NCBI GenBank assembly: GCA_964651475.1
Contig: CAZYXV010000018.1
Location: 21,480-85,479, forward strand
Length of the DNA stretch: 64,000 nt
Direction of reading: 5' to 3'
Source: JBGSMF01 sp964651475
GTDB lineage: Bacteria > Chloroflexota > Anaerolineae > Fen-1058
Notes under the pieces: generated by a model
Database searches by the model: none
What the model saw: the letters and a program-made list of their open reading frames with translations, nothing else
What the model was told of the DNA's origin: nothing
Translations under genes and position numbers: made by a program
Shown here: positions 42,156-51,584 of the stretch, in pieces
Position numbering within the stretch: the first letter of the stretch is position 1
Layout of the letters: every line of letters starts with the position of its first letter

Positions 42156-44387
42156 ATGTCATTCTGCTTTGACCGAACGGGCTTTCCTCTTTTTTTTATA
42201 CCCGATCTGGCAATTGAAGTGCATCTTTTGCCGGTGACCTGGGCGCAATTAAAAAGCTACACGGCGCAAGCCGGCGTTTCCCAGGCAGATCAATGGTGGC
42301 AAGACGCCCCTACCACCATTCAAGGCATAGCCGCAGGCGAACTAGAAAAGCTGTTCGTAACCGGGATTTTGCCGGAAGAATCGCTGGCGTTCGCCAGGTG
42401 GATGGGAGAAGGGTTCGACCTGCCAACGCTCGACGAGTGGCGCGCCATCTATCGCGCTCTTGACTGTGAGCCTATCTCTGTATGCCAATCTATGCTCCAA
42501 TCTGTCGACAATCCCGCTCGCGCGGTTTTGGAAGCGTTACTGGCGCAAACTCAAGCCCAATCATTGCTGGACCTCTCTTTGATGCGGGGGGGACTCCTGG
42601 AATGGGTCAGCCAAGATACGGAATGGCTTGGCCGGGGGCAGCCGCGCCAGGCATTTTTCCCCAATCTGTTCGACCCACTTTCGGACAAAGACGACCAAAT
42701 CAGGCCCATTCAAATAAAACGCTCGCGCTACTTTGGCTTTCGACTGGTGAGACGCAACGTCAGGCCAGTCACAGAGGCGGCCGTGAATGTGCCCGCCGGC
42801 CAGCACGTTTTCACGAGCGTGGAAAAAGAACAATCGCCCCAGGGCAAAGAAGGCTTTCAAACGCTCTTTTACACCCGCTCCGTTTTGTCAAAGAGCGAGG
42901 CCGAAGATATTGAAACACGCCTGGTCTACTCCTTGTCCGAAATTGAGCCGACGGATCGAATTTTTTTCACCCTATCGAGCGGCAAGGCAGTGACGACCCA
43001 AATCGTACCCCTGGCCGAACCGGATCGTTTTGGACGCAGAGGGCGCTACCTGGCCCACAGCCTGATATTTGCTCCGGGGGCTTTTGCCCAATCCGGCGCC
43101 GACCCGTTTTACATTTTCAGGCACTTTCCCTTTATCGCGGATGTGGGCGAGGCGCTCAAGAGCGGCAATTACAAAACGGGCGACATGGGCATCGTCGTCC
43201 GCGAGGCTTGCGCCGAGCCAGCGCACACCGTCCAGGCCGCCACTGGCTGGCCAACGGCAGATTTAAAGCAACTGGCCCTGCTGGCTTTGCAAGCGGAACA
43301 TCTGGCTCGCGAGCGCTCGGCTGTGGCCTTTGTGGGTGAACCCGCGTCGGTCGAAACTGCCCTCGAAGCCGCCTTTCTGGCCGTGCCCACTCCCCTCCGC
43401 CCGCATTGCACATTCGACACATACTTTTATCATTGTAACCTGGCGAACACGTATTTCTGGGGCGTGGGCTTGCTAGAGCCGCCAAACGACCCCCGCTTCA
43501 TTGCGGTTGACACACGGTCGCGCCAGGTCTTGAACGTGGCGTTAAATCCACAGACAGCTTATGAACAGTGGGTTGTAGATCAGCTTGAGCCAGGGAACCT
43601 GAACCTTATTGCCCACTGGAAAGATTATGCTTTTGCCTTGTGTGAATGGTTAGATGGCCGCAGCGCGTGCGATACCTCCCTGGTGGAAGAATCGCCCCAG
43701 GACATTATCGAGTCCACTTTTCAAGCCAATGCTCGCCAGGTGCAAGAGCTGCTTCACAACAAGCTGCTCAAGGATGAGCAATTGCCGCCCCGGCTGGTCA
43801 ACCGCATCTCTGAGCAAGTTTACAGACAAATGCGGGCCATCGAGCACTATAGACGATTGCGGCAAGGGTTCGAACTACCCCAGCTTTTAAAGATATTGTA
43901 CGAGGTTTACAAGGCCAGAGAATTTCGGCCCCCTCAGCGCGAAGAAATCCAAGATTTGGGAGTGCTGGCTGGGAAAATCGAGCATCGCCCCCTGCGCGCG
44001 CTCCACGCCTGCTGGAGCGACCTGCGCCAAAAACTGCGCCGGGAACTGGAGCATCTGAGCCAAGACGACTATCGCGAGTTTGTACGCACCGCGCTGCGCG
44101 CCGGCCTTTTGGATGATCCCCTGGCATTCCTCGCGCCAGTGCGCGGAGCCGTGTTCCTCGATCTCTACCTGGAGGTTTGCCAGGAACACGAGTGGAGCGC
44201 CCTGGTCAAGGCGCTGTTAGCATCCAGAGAAACCGATAGCCTGGCCCGGCTGGCGCCGCGCGTCTCTGGATGGCCGGCCAGGGAACTGCGATCTCTGCAC
44301 AAGATGATTGAAAAACGTCCCGACGTCCCTGAATTATTCCGGCAGGCCGTTAGCGAAGCCGTAGCCAGCCTGCCGCCCGATCAATAG
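42156..44387 (+). CDS. GTPase-associated protein: SUMF-like N-terminus plus GAP1-like region
   Basis: The 743-residue cytosolic protein has a degenerate formylglycine-generating-enzyme-like domain in residues 1-205 (LLPVTWAQLKSY, LAFARWMGEGFDLPTLDEWRAIYRA, RYFGFRLVRR). It lacks the usual catalytic cysteines, so far as I can see. Residues about 225-450 resemble the GAP1 (GTPase-associated protein 1) family: LFYTRSVLSKSE, ETRLVYSLSE, GRRGRYLAHSLIF and VPTPLRPHCTFDTYF. The rest is alpha-helical with repeated leucines. The gene is directly downstream of the zinc-ribbon GTPase gene. The ATG at 42156 has GAGAGG at good spacing. Function is inferred from the family pairing only. Confidence 0.65.
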   Translation: MSFCFDRTGFPLFFIPDLAIEVHLLPVTWAQLKSYTAQAGVSQADQWWQDAPTTIQGIAAGELEKLFVTGILPEESLAFARWMGEGFDLPTLDEWRAIYRALDCEPISVCQSMLQSVDNPARAVLEALLAQTQAQSLLDLSLMRGGLLEWVSQDTEWLGRGQPRQAFFPNLFDPLSDKDDQIRPIQIKRSRYFGFRLVRRNVRPVTEAAVNVPAGQHVFTSVEKEQSPQGKEGFQTLFYTRSVLSKSEAEDIETRLVYSLSEIEPTDRIFFTLSSGKAVTTQIVPLAEPDRFGRRGRYLAHSLIFAPGAFAQSGADPFYIFRHFPFIADVGEALKSGNYKTGDMGIVVREACAEPAHTVQAATGWPTADLKQLALLALQAEHLARERSAVAFVGEPASVETALEAAFLAVPTPLRPHCTFDTYFYHCNLANTYFWGVGLLEPPNDPRFIAVDTRSRQVLNVALNPQTAYEQWVVDQLEPGNLNLIAHWKDYAFALCEWLDGRSACDTSLVEESPQDIIESTFQANARQVQELLHNKLLKDEQLPPRLVNRISEQVYRQMRAIEHYRRLRQGFELPQLLKILYEVYKAREFRPPQREEIQDLGVLAGKIEHRPLRALHACWSDLRQKLRRELEHLSQDDYREFVRTALRAGLLDDPLAFLAPVRGAVFLDLYLEVCQEHEWSALVKALLASRETDSLARLAPRVSGWPARELRSLHKMIEKRPDVPELFRQAVSEAVASLPPDQ

Positions 44388-44424
44388 CTGCAGGAGATAC
44401 ATTGTTGGCGCGAAAGGAAATGAC

Positions 44425-44904
44425 ATGCCGAGGCGAGTGATTGCAAACCTGGCTGCCTTTGGAATCGCCTATATTGCTTTGCTGACGGGTTGCAGCTTGA
44501 TGGTCGGGCTGACCCTGGGCATGATGATGCGGCCAGCGCCCTCTGCGCCTTTGCCACAACCAACCCCGGTTGAGCAGACCGCCACAGACGCTATCCCCTC
44601 GCCGCGCGCCACCTCCACGCCGGGGTCCATTCTCATTTTTACATTTACGCCCAGGCCGTCTCTCACGCCGCGACTGAGCACACCCACACCTACGCCTCCC
44701 CCCACCCTGCCCCCGGCATCCGACGGAGAGTGTTCGGTCATTCACGTGGTCGAAGCAGGGGATACAGTGCTCGGCATTGCCCAGCGGTACAACGTAGCGG
44801 TGGATGACATTATGCGCGCAAACGAACTCGAGACAGCCTCGTCCCTGAGAATCGGCCAAAAGCTCGTCATTCCAATCTGCGGAACGGCAACGCCAGCACC
44901 GTGA
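44425..44904 (+). CDS. Small LysM-domain lipoprotein
   Basis: The 159-residue protein has a hydrophobic N-terminus with a lipobox-like LLTGC (Cys near 22), a long Pro/Thr/Ser-rich linker (about 35-100) and one C-terminal LysM domain (HVVEAGDTVLGIAQRYNVAVDDIMRANEL...LRIGQKLVIPIC). It should be membrane-tethered outside the cell and bind the wall. It follows the GAP1-like gene by 37 bases with AAAGGAAA before the ATG, so it may be the third gene of that unit. The long linker could span the envelope. Confidence 0.8.
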   Translation: MPRRVIANLAAFGIAYIALLTGCSLMVGLTLGMMMRPAPSAPLPQPTPVEQTATDAIPSPRATSTPGSILIFTFTPRPSLTPRLSTPTPTPPPTLPPASDGECSVIHVVEAGDTVLGIAQRYNVAVDDIMRANELETASSLRIGQKLVIPICGTATPAP

Positions 44905-45149
44905 ACACAGAAGAGATCTTCAGACACGCACTTCTGAGCGCACCTACAAGCGCCCCACCGCAAACGTTGCTGGAAAGGGTTGGCCTGGGCATTGGCTTTC
45001 CAGGGAGTGCTCCTCGCGCTCTTGCGCCGCTTTGACCAGGTGATGCGCTGCTGAAACCTATCACAATACTTTTACGTATAACACTACGGTAGGGAAAAGC
45101 GCAGAGCGCCGACGTCCCAAGGCGCATCGAAAAGCAAAAGGAGAGTATA

Positions 45150-45920
45150 ATGGAAGTGCCAATCGTGTCGGCTATCCAGGCGCGGCTTTTTAACGGCCGC
45201 GCGACCAGTCCGTCAAACGGGCACGCGCTGATTGATCTACGCGGCGTGTTCAAGAGCTACGAAAGCGGCGCGGGAGAGGTGCCCGTATTAAAAGACATTA
45301 ACCTCCAGGTATCGGAGGGCGAATTTATCAGCGTGATAGGACCTTCAGGCTCCGGCAAATCCACCATGCTGAACATGATCACCGGCATTGACCGCCCCAC
45401 CAGCGGCGAGGTGTACGTCGGCGGCGAGGCCATACACAAGCTGGGCGAAAACCCGATGGCTCGCTGGCGCGGGCGCAACATCGGCGTCATCTTTCAATTC
45501 TTTCAACTGCTGCCCACGCTGAGCGTTTTGGAAAATGTGGTGTTGCCCATGGATTTCTGCAATCTCTACAAGCGGCGCGAGCGCCGGGAGCGCGCCATGC
45601 ACCTGCTGGAGCAGGTGGATATCGCCGATCACGCGCACAAGCTGCCCAGTGGTCTCAGCGGCGGCCAGCAACAGCGAGCCGCCATCGCCCGGGCCATGGC
45701 CAACGACCCGCCGGTGCTGGTGGGCGACGAGCCGACGGGCAACCTGGACACCGCCACCGCCAACGAGGTGTTTGCGCTATTCGACCAACTGGTGGAGCAG
45801 GGCAAAACACTGATCATTGTCACTCACGACCGGCAACTCAGCGGGCGCACCGGGCGGGTGCTCCACCTGGTTGACGGGCGGCTCTACAGCGACAAACATA
45901 ACGGCAATGGGAGACACTAG
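45150..45920 (+). CDS. ABC transporter ATP-binding protein (MacB/LolD type)
   Basis: The 256-residue ATPase has Walker A GPSGSGKST, Q loop IFQFFQLLPTLSVLENV, signature LSGGQQQRAAIARAM, Walker B VLVGDEPTGNLDT and the switch His in IVTHDRQ. The pattern is typical of LolD/MacB/FtsE-like ATPases that pair with FtsX-type permeases. A residue before NLD (GDEP) fits this branch. The permease gene starts 2 bases after. The 245-base gap before it (44905-45149) holds no gene that I can see. AAAAGGAGAG precedes the ATG. Confidence 0.94.
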   Translation: MEVPIVSAIQARLFNGRATSPSNGHALIDLRGVFKSYESGAGEVPVLKDINLQVSEGEFISVIGPSGSGKSTMLNMITGIDRPTSGEVYVGGEAIHKLGENPMARWRGRNIGVIFQFFQLLPTLSVLENVVLPMDFCNLYKRRERRERAMHLLEQVDIADHAHKLPSGLSGGQQQRAAIARAMANDPPVLVGDEPTGNLDTATANEVFALFDQLVEQGKTLIIVTHDRQLSGRTGRVLHLVDGRLYSDKHNGNGRH

Positions 45921-45922
45921 AT

Positions 45923-48295
45923 ATGGACGTAGCGTGGCGCAAGGTCTGGCGCGACCTGTGGCAGAATAAACTCCGCACATCCCTCGTCATCCTGGCGACC
46001 GCGGTGGGCATCTTTGCGCTCGGCATGGTCTTTGGATTGTCTGGCGTCATGCGCGCCCAGATGACGGCCAGCCACGAAGCCAGCATCTCGCCGCACATCG
46101 AGATGTACACCAGCCGCATCAACCAGGACGTCGTAGACGCTGTGCTGCACGAGCCTGGCGTAATCGACACGGAAGGCGAAGTCCGCGCCAGCATTCGCTG
46201 GAAGTTTGAGGGCGAAACCGAGTGGCGCGATGGAATTGTCATCGCCCGGCGTGACTACCTGGCGCAGCACATGTACCCCATCCAATTGCTGAAAGGCAAC
46301 TGGCCGGGCCGGCACGTGCTTGCCGTAGAACGCATGTCGTCTGATTACTTTGGCCTCCCTCTCGGCAGCGCCATCCTGGTCCAGATGGGAGAGTACGAGC
46401 GCCGCCTGCCTATCGAGGGTGTGGTGCGCCATCCCTACACGCCCCCTCCACAAATTGGCATGGGCGACGCGACCTTTTGCGGCACCATGGAAACAGTCGC
46501 CTGGCTGACGGGGGGAGAAGAAGGGTTCGATACCATCAACATTCGCCTGGAAGCTTTTAGCCAGGAGGCGGCTCAAGACGCCACCGAACGCATCCAGGAC
46601 CGGCTGGAACGCATAGGAGTGAGCGTGGGCTATTCAGACATCGTTGACCCCAAGGTCCATTGGGGGCAATCCATGATAGACACCATATTCCTCATCCTGG
46701 GCGTGCTGGGCGGATTGTCGCTGGCGCTCAGCGGCTTTTTGATCGTTAACGTGATGAACGCGACCATCGTGCAGCAAGTGTGGCAGATTGGCGTGATGAA
46801 AGTGATCGGCGCGACGTTTGGAAGCGTGGTGCGCGTGTACCTGACCACAGCCCTGATTTATGGCCTGATTTCACTGTTGATAGCCGTGCCATTGGGAGCG
46901 GTGGTGGCCCACCTGATGGCGATCTGGCTGCTGGACATGTTTAATATTACCTTTAACAATTTTTCCCTGGTGCCGGCGGCCGTGGCGGCGCAAATTGCAA
47001 TGGGCCTGGCCGTGCCGGTGGCGGCCGCGCTGGTGCCGGTGATTGGCGGCGCGCGCACCACGCCGCACAAAGCGATCAGCACCCACGGCCTGGGGGGCAG
47101 GTTTGGCGGAAGCTGGCTCGATCGCGTGCTGGGGAAGGTGCACTTTTTGCCGCGCCCGCTGGCGCTCAGCCTGCGCAACACCTTTCGCCGCAAAACGCGC
47201 GTCGCGTTGACGCTGATCACGCTCACCATCGGCGGCGTGATGTTCATCATGGTGTTGAGCGTCTCGAGCTCGTTCCGCAACACGCTGGATGTCCTGCTCA
47301 GCGATTTTGGCTTTGATTCGCTGCTCGTGTTCAATCGCCAATACCGCGCGACGCGCCTGATCGAGATCGCCGAGCAAACGCCCGGCGTGAGCAACGCCGA
47401 AGTGTGGAGCCGCTGGGGGGGACAACTGGCGCTGCCCGACCACGAAGATTTGCAGGTTGGCGTCTGGGGAGTGCCCCTCGATTCCAAGATATTCAACCCA
47501 CGCATCGTCAGCGGGCGCACCTTGCTGCCGGATGACGAGCGCGCTATCCTGCTCAACAACAAAATCGCCGCCGACGAAGGATTCCAGGTTGGCGACGAAA
47601 TCGAACTGACCATCAATGGCAAAGAATCAACCTGGACAGTCGTGGGGCTGATACTCAACATCAACAACAACTTTCAAGATAACTTTGTCCCCTTTGACGC
47701 CTTGGCCGAATTAACCAGCAGCGTTGGCCGGGGGGGAATGATTATGGCCACCTTTGACGATCCATCGCCCCAGGCTCAAAAAAAGCTGTCCAAGTCATTG
47801 CGCGACGTCTACGCGCCGTATCACATGAAAGTAGCCTACGATCAAAGCGCGGCTGAAATGCGAGAAGAGCAAGGCTCGTCATTCGACGTCATCACGTACC
47901 TCATGTTATCCATGGCGATTCTGGCGGCGGTGGTGGGCAGCGCCGGCTTGATGAGCACAATGTCCATCAACGTGGTCGAGCGCGGGCGAGAGATTGGCGT
48001 GATGCGCTCGCTCGGCGCGACCTCGCTATCCATAGCGGGTATTTTCGTCGCCGAGGGAGTGCTGATTGGCGTCTTGAGTTGGCTGATGGCCGTGCCACTC
48101 AGCTATCCTGGCGCGCGCGTGTTCAGCGACGTGGTGGGGCTTGAATTGGTGGAACTGCCGCTCGATTTCAGTTACCCCATCCATGGCATGCTGCTGTGGC
48201 TGCTCATCATCGTAGTGCTATCGGCGCTGGCCAGCCTGTGGCCCGCGCTGCGCGCGACACAGGTCAGCGTGAGAGAAGCGCTGGCGTACGAGTGA
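45923..48295 (+). CDS. FtsX-like ABC permease (MacB-type, eight-helix)
   Basis: The 790-residue permease has two FtsX modules. The first helix is near 20-42 (LRTSLVILATAVGIFALGMVFG), then a periplasmic-type domain and three helices at about 250-370 (LGGLSLALSGFLIVNVM, MKVIGATFGSVVRVY). The second half repeats this (KTRVALTLITLTIGGVMFIMVLSV, LAAVVGSAGLMSTMSINVVERGREIGVMRSLGAT, LLWLLIIVVLSALASLWPALRA). The total fits YxxK/lipoprotein-release or MacB-like mechanotransmission exporters. The FHA-winged-helix gene downstream overlaps or abuts its stop and may regulate it. Confidence 0.93.
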   Translation: MDVAWRKVWRDLWQNKLRTSLVILATAVGIFALGMVFGLSGVMRAQMTASHEASISPHIEMYTSRINQDVVDAVLHEPGVIDTEGEVRASIRWKFEGETEWRDGIVIARRDYLAQHMYPIQLLKGNWPGRHVLAVERMSSDYFGLPLGSAILVQMGEYERRLPIEGVVRHPYTPPPQIGMGDATFCGTMETVAWLTGGEEGFDTINIRLEAFSQEAAQDATERIQDRLERIGVSVGYSDIVDPKVHWGQSMIDTIFLILGVLGGLSLALSGFLIVNVMNATIVQQVWQIGVMKVIGATFGSVVRVYLTTALIYGLISLLIAVPLGAVVAHLMAIWLLDMFNITFNNFSLVPAAVAAQIAMGLAVPVAAALVPVIGGARTTPHKAISTHGLGGRFGGSWLDRVLGKVHFLPRPLALSLRNTFRRKTRVALTLITLTIGGVMFIMVLSVSSSFRNTLDVLLSDFGFDSLLVFNRQYRATRLIEIAEQTPGVSNAEVWSRWGGQLALPDHEDLQVGVWGVPLDSKIFNPRIVSGRTLLPDDERAILLNNKIAADEGFQVGDEIELTINGKESTWTVVGLILNINNNFQDNFVPFDALAELTSSVGRGGMIMATFDDPSPQAQKKLSKSLRDVYAPYHMKVAYDQSAAEMREEQGSSFDVITYLMLSMAILAAVVGSAGLMSTMSINVVERGREIGVMRSLGATSLSIAGIFVAEGVLIGVLSWLMAVPLSYPGARVFSDVVGLELVELPLDFSYPIHGMLLWLLIIVVLSALASLWPALRATQVSVREALAYE

Positions 48296-48297
48296 AA

Positions 48298-48960
48298 ATG
48301 TTCATGCTAAAAACAGAGCAGGCGCCCAACACACTCACCGCCTTCCTGGTATTTCAAACCGGCCCCAGCGCCGGCCAACACTATTTGCTCGACAAAGCCA
48401 CGCTGATTATCGGCCGGCTCGAAACCAACGACATCGTCATCAACGATACGCGCGTCTCTCGCCGCCACGCTCAACTCTGCCGGGATGACTTTAGATACCT
48501 GATCGAGGACCTGGGCAGCACGAACGGCACATGGCTCAACGGCGCCAGGCTCGCCGCTCCCGCCCATCTGCGCCACGGCGATCACATCCAAATCGCCGAC
48601 ATCGTCATGGCCTTTAACGATCCCAATACGACCGCCCAGACGGAAGCCTTCCAAACGTTGGCGCTGGACGAAGCGCACGGCCAGGTCGTCGTGGCGGGGC
48701 AGCCCGTCAAATTGACGGCCAAAGAACTGGCGCTGATGCGACTGCTCTACGAACACGCCGGCAAATTGTGCGCCAAAGACGCCATCGCCGGGGCCGTCTG
48801 GCCTGAGTATCAAGGCAATGTCACCGATTATAATATTGAAGGATTGATCAGTCGGCTGCGGCGCAAGATCGAACCCGACCCCGACGCGCCGATTTATCTC
48901 CACACTCACCGCGGGCTGGGATACATGCTCACGCCCGGCGCGACCGCCCAACCTGACTAG
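48298..48960 (+). CDS. FHA domain fused to an OmpR-type winged-helix DNA-binding domain
   Basis: The 220-residue protein has an N-terminal FHA domain (LIIGRLETNDIVINDTRVSRRHAQL, LEDLGSTNGTWLNGARL; about 30-110) and a C-terminal OmpR/PhoB winged helix (VKLTAKELALMRLLYEHAGKLCAKDAIAGAVWPE, NIEGLISRLRRKIEPD, HTHRGLGYML; about 140-215). It should bind a phosphothreonine protein and DNA, replacing the receiver domain of a response regulator. The GTG at 48292 overlaps the permease stop and is an alternative start. No Ser/Thr kinase gene lies in the window. Confidence 0.88.
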   Translation: MFMLKTEQAPNTLTAFLVFQTGPSAGQHYLLDKATLIIGRLETNDIVINDTRVSRRHAQLCRDDFRYLIEDLGSTNGTWLNGARLAAPAHLRHGDHIQIADIVMAFNDPNTTAQTEAFQTLALDEAHGQVVVAGQPVKLTAKELALMRLLYEHAGKLCAKDAIAGAVWPEYQGNVTDYNIEGLISRLRRKIEPDPDAPIYLHTHRGLGYMLTPGATAQPD

Positions 48961-48994
48961 TTTGCTCCAGGCAGCTTGTTGACCAGGTGAAAGA

Positions 48995-50668
<1,674 letters not shown>

Positions 50669-50674
50669 CCGGCT

Positions 50675-51103
50675 TTACCGTTCCAACAGGTCGCGGCGCG
50701 CCAGGACCGCCACGATTTTATGGGTGGCGCGCTTGAGCGTGTGCAGCACAATGCCCATCTTGACATCCTTGTCCACCAGCGCCGCCAGCGCCGCTTCGCT
50801 GCCGGCCGGCACCACCACCAGCGCGCCGCTCTCGCCCTCGATGAGCAAGCGATCTATTTCACCGCGCGCCAGGCGCAGCAACACCTTTTCGCTGATGGCG
50901 ACCAGCGTAGCCGCCATAGCCGCCACCTGCGGGCTATCGGTGGGATTGCCATCCATAGCCTGGTGCTCTTCGCCGGGCGGATATGCCGCGATGACCAGCC
51001 CTTCAATGCTGACGATGACCAGGCCTTGCACGCCATCCAGTTCTTCATACAATTTTTTCAATTCGCGCTCAAGCAAGTCTACTCGATAGATTACGCGTGG
51101 CAT
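50675..51103 (-). CDS. Roadblock/LC7 domain protein
   Basis: The 142-residue protein has the roadblock/LC7 fold: an N-terminal helix (DLLERELKKLYEELDGVQGLVIVSIEGLVIAAYPP), AAMAATLVAISEKVLLRLARGEIDRLLIEGESGALVVVPAG and a final helix. Such proteins bind small GTPases of the MglA type as activators or scaffolds. No MglA-like gene is beside it. It lies 12 bases downstream of a second roadblock gene in one minus-strand unit and may form heterodimers with it. Confidence 0.87.
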   Translation of the reverse strand: MPRVIYRVDLLERELKKLYEELDGVQGLVIVSIEGLVIAAYPPGEEHQAMDGNPTDSPQVAAMAATLVAISEKVLLRLARGEIDRLLIEGESGALVVVPAGSEAALAALVDKDVKMGIVLHTLKRATHKIVAVLARRDLLER

Positions 51104-51115
51104 GGTACGCTCCGA

Positions 51116-51487
51116 TCAGCCAATCATCTCGGCAATGCGCGGCACAGCGCGGGCCACCAACTGCAAGATCAGGCCCAACTTGGCGTCTTTGTTCACAATG
51201 GCCGTCAGGGATACGTGCGGGCTGATAGGGAAAATGACGATGGTGCCTTGCTGGGCGTCAATGACGACTCGATCCACGTCGCCCTGTTCCAGGCGTTGGC
51301 TGGCTTTGCGTGAAAGGTCAAACAAGTTGGCGGCAATCGCGCCAAACTGATCGGCGTCCTCCATCACCGACGCCACCACCAATCCATTTTCGGTGACCAG
51401 CAACGCGCCCCGCGTGCCCTCGGCCTGCCCCATCAGCTCTTCGAGCACCCGCTGCAGCCGCTCCGCGCGGCTTAGTTGTACTGCCAT
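51116..51487 (-). CDS. Roadblock/LC7 domain protein (second)
   Basis: The 123-residue protein starts with a helix (SRAERLQRVLEELMGQAEGTRGALLVTENGLVVASVM), then FGAIAANLFDLSRKASQRLEQGDVDRVVIDAQQGTIVIFPI and VSLTAIVNKDAKLGLI, the typical roadblock/LC7 pattern. It differs clearly from its neighbour, so the pair is an old duplication. GGAGAGAT precedes the ATG on the minus strand. Confidence 0.88.
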   Translation of the reverse strand: MAVQLSRAERLQRVLEELMGQAEGTRGALLVTENGLVVASVMEDADQFGAIAANLFDLSRKASQRLEQGDVDRVVIDAQQGTIVIFPISPHVSLTAIVNKDAKLGLILQLVARAVPRIAEMIG

Positions 51488-51584
51488 GCGTATCTCTCCT
51501 TACTTTCAGTTGAGCAGTTGAGCCGCGTTTCAGGAAACGAGTGGCAAGCAACAAGCTATTCTACTGCCTGCCACTCGTCGCTTG

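Noticed and set aside
44905..45149. Small gene or RNA in the gap before the MacB-type ATPase
   Set aside because: No frame with ribosome site and no stable fold stood out; it is treated as an untranslated/promoter region.
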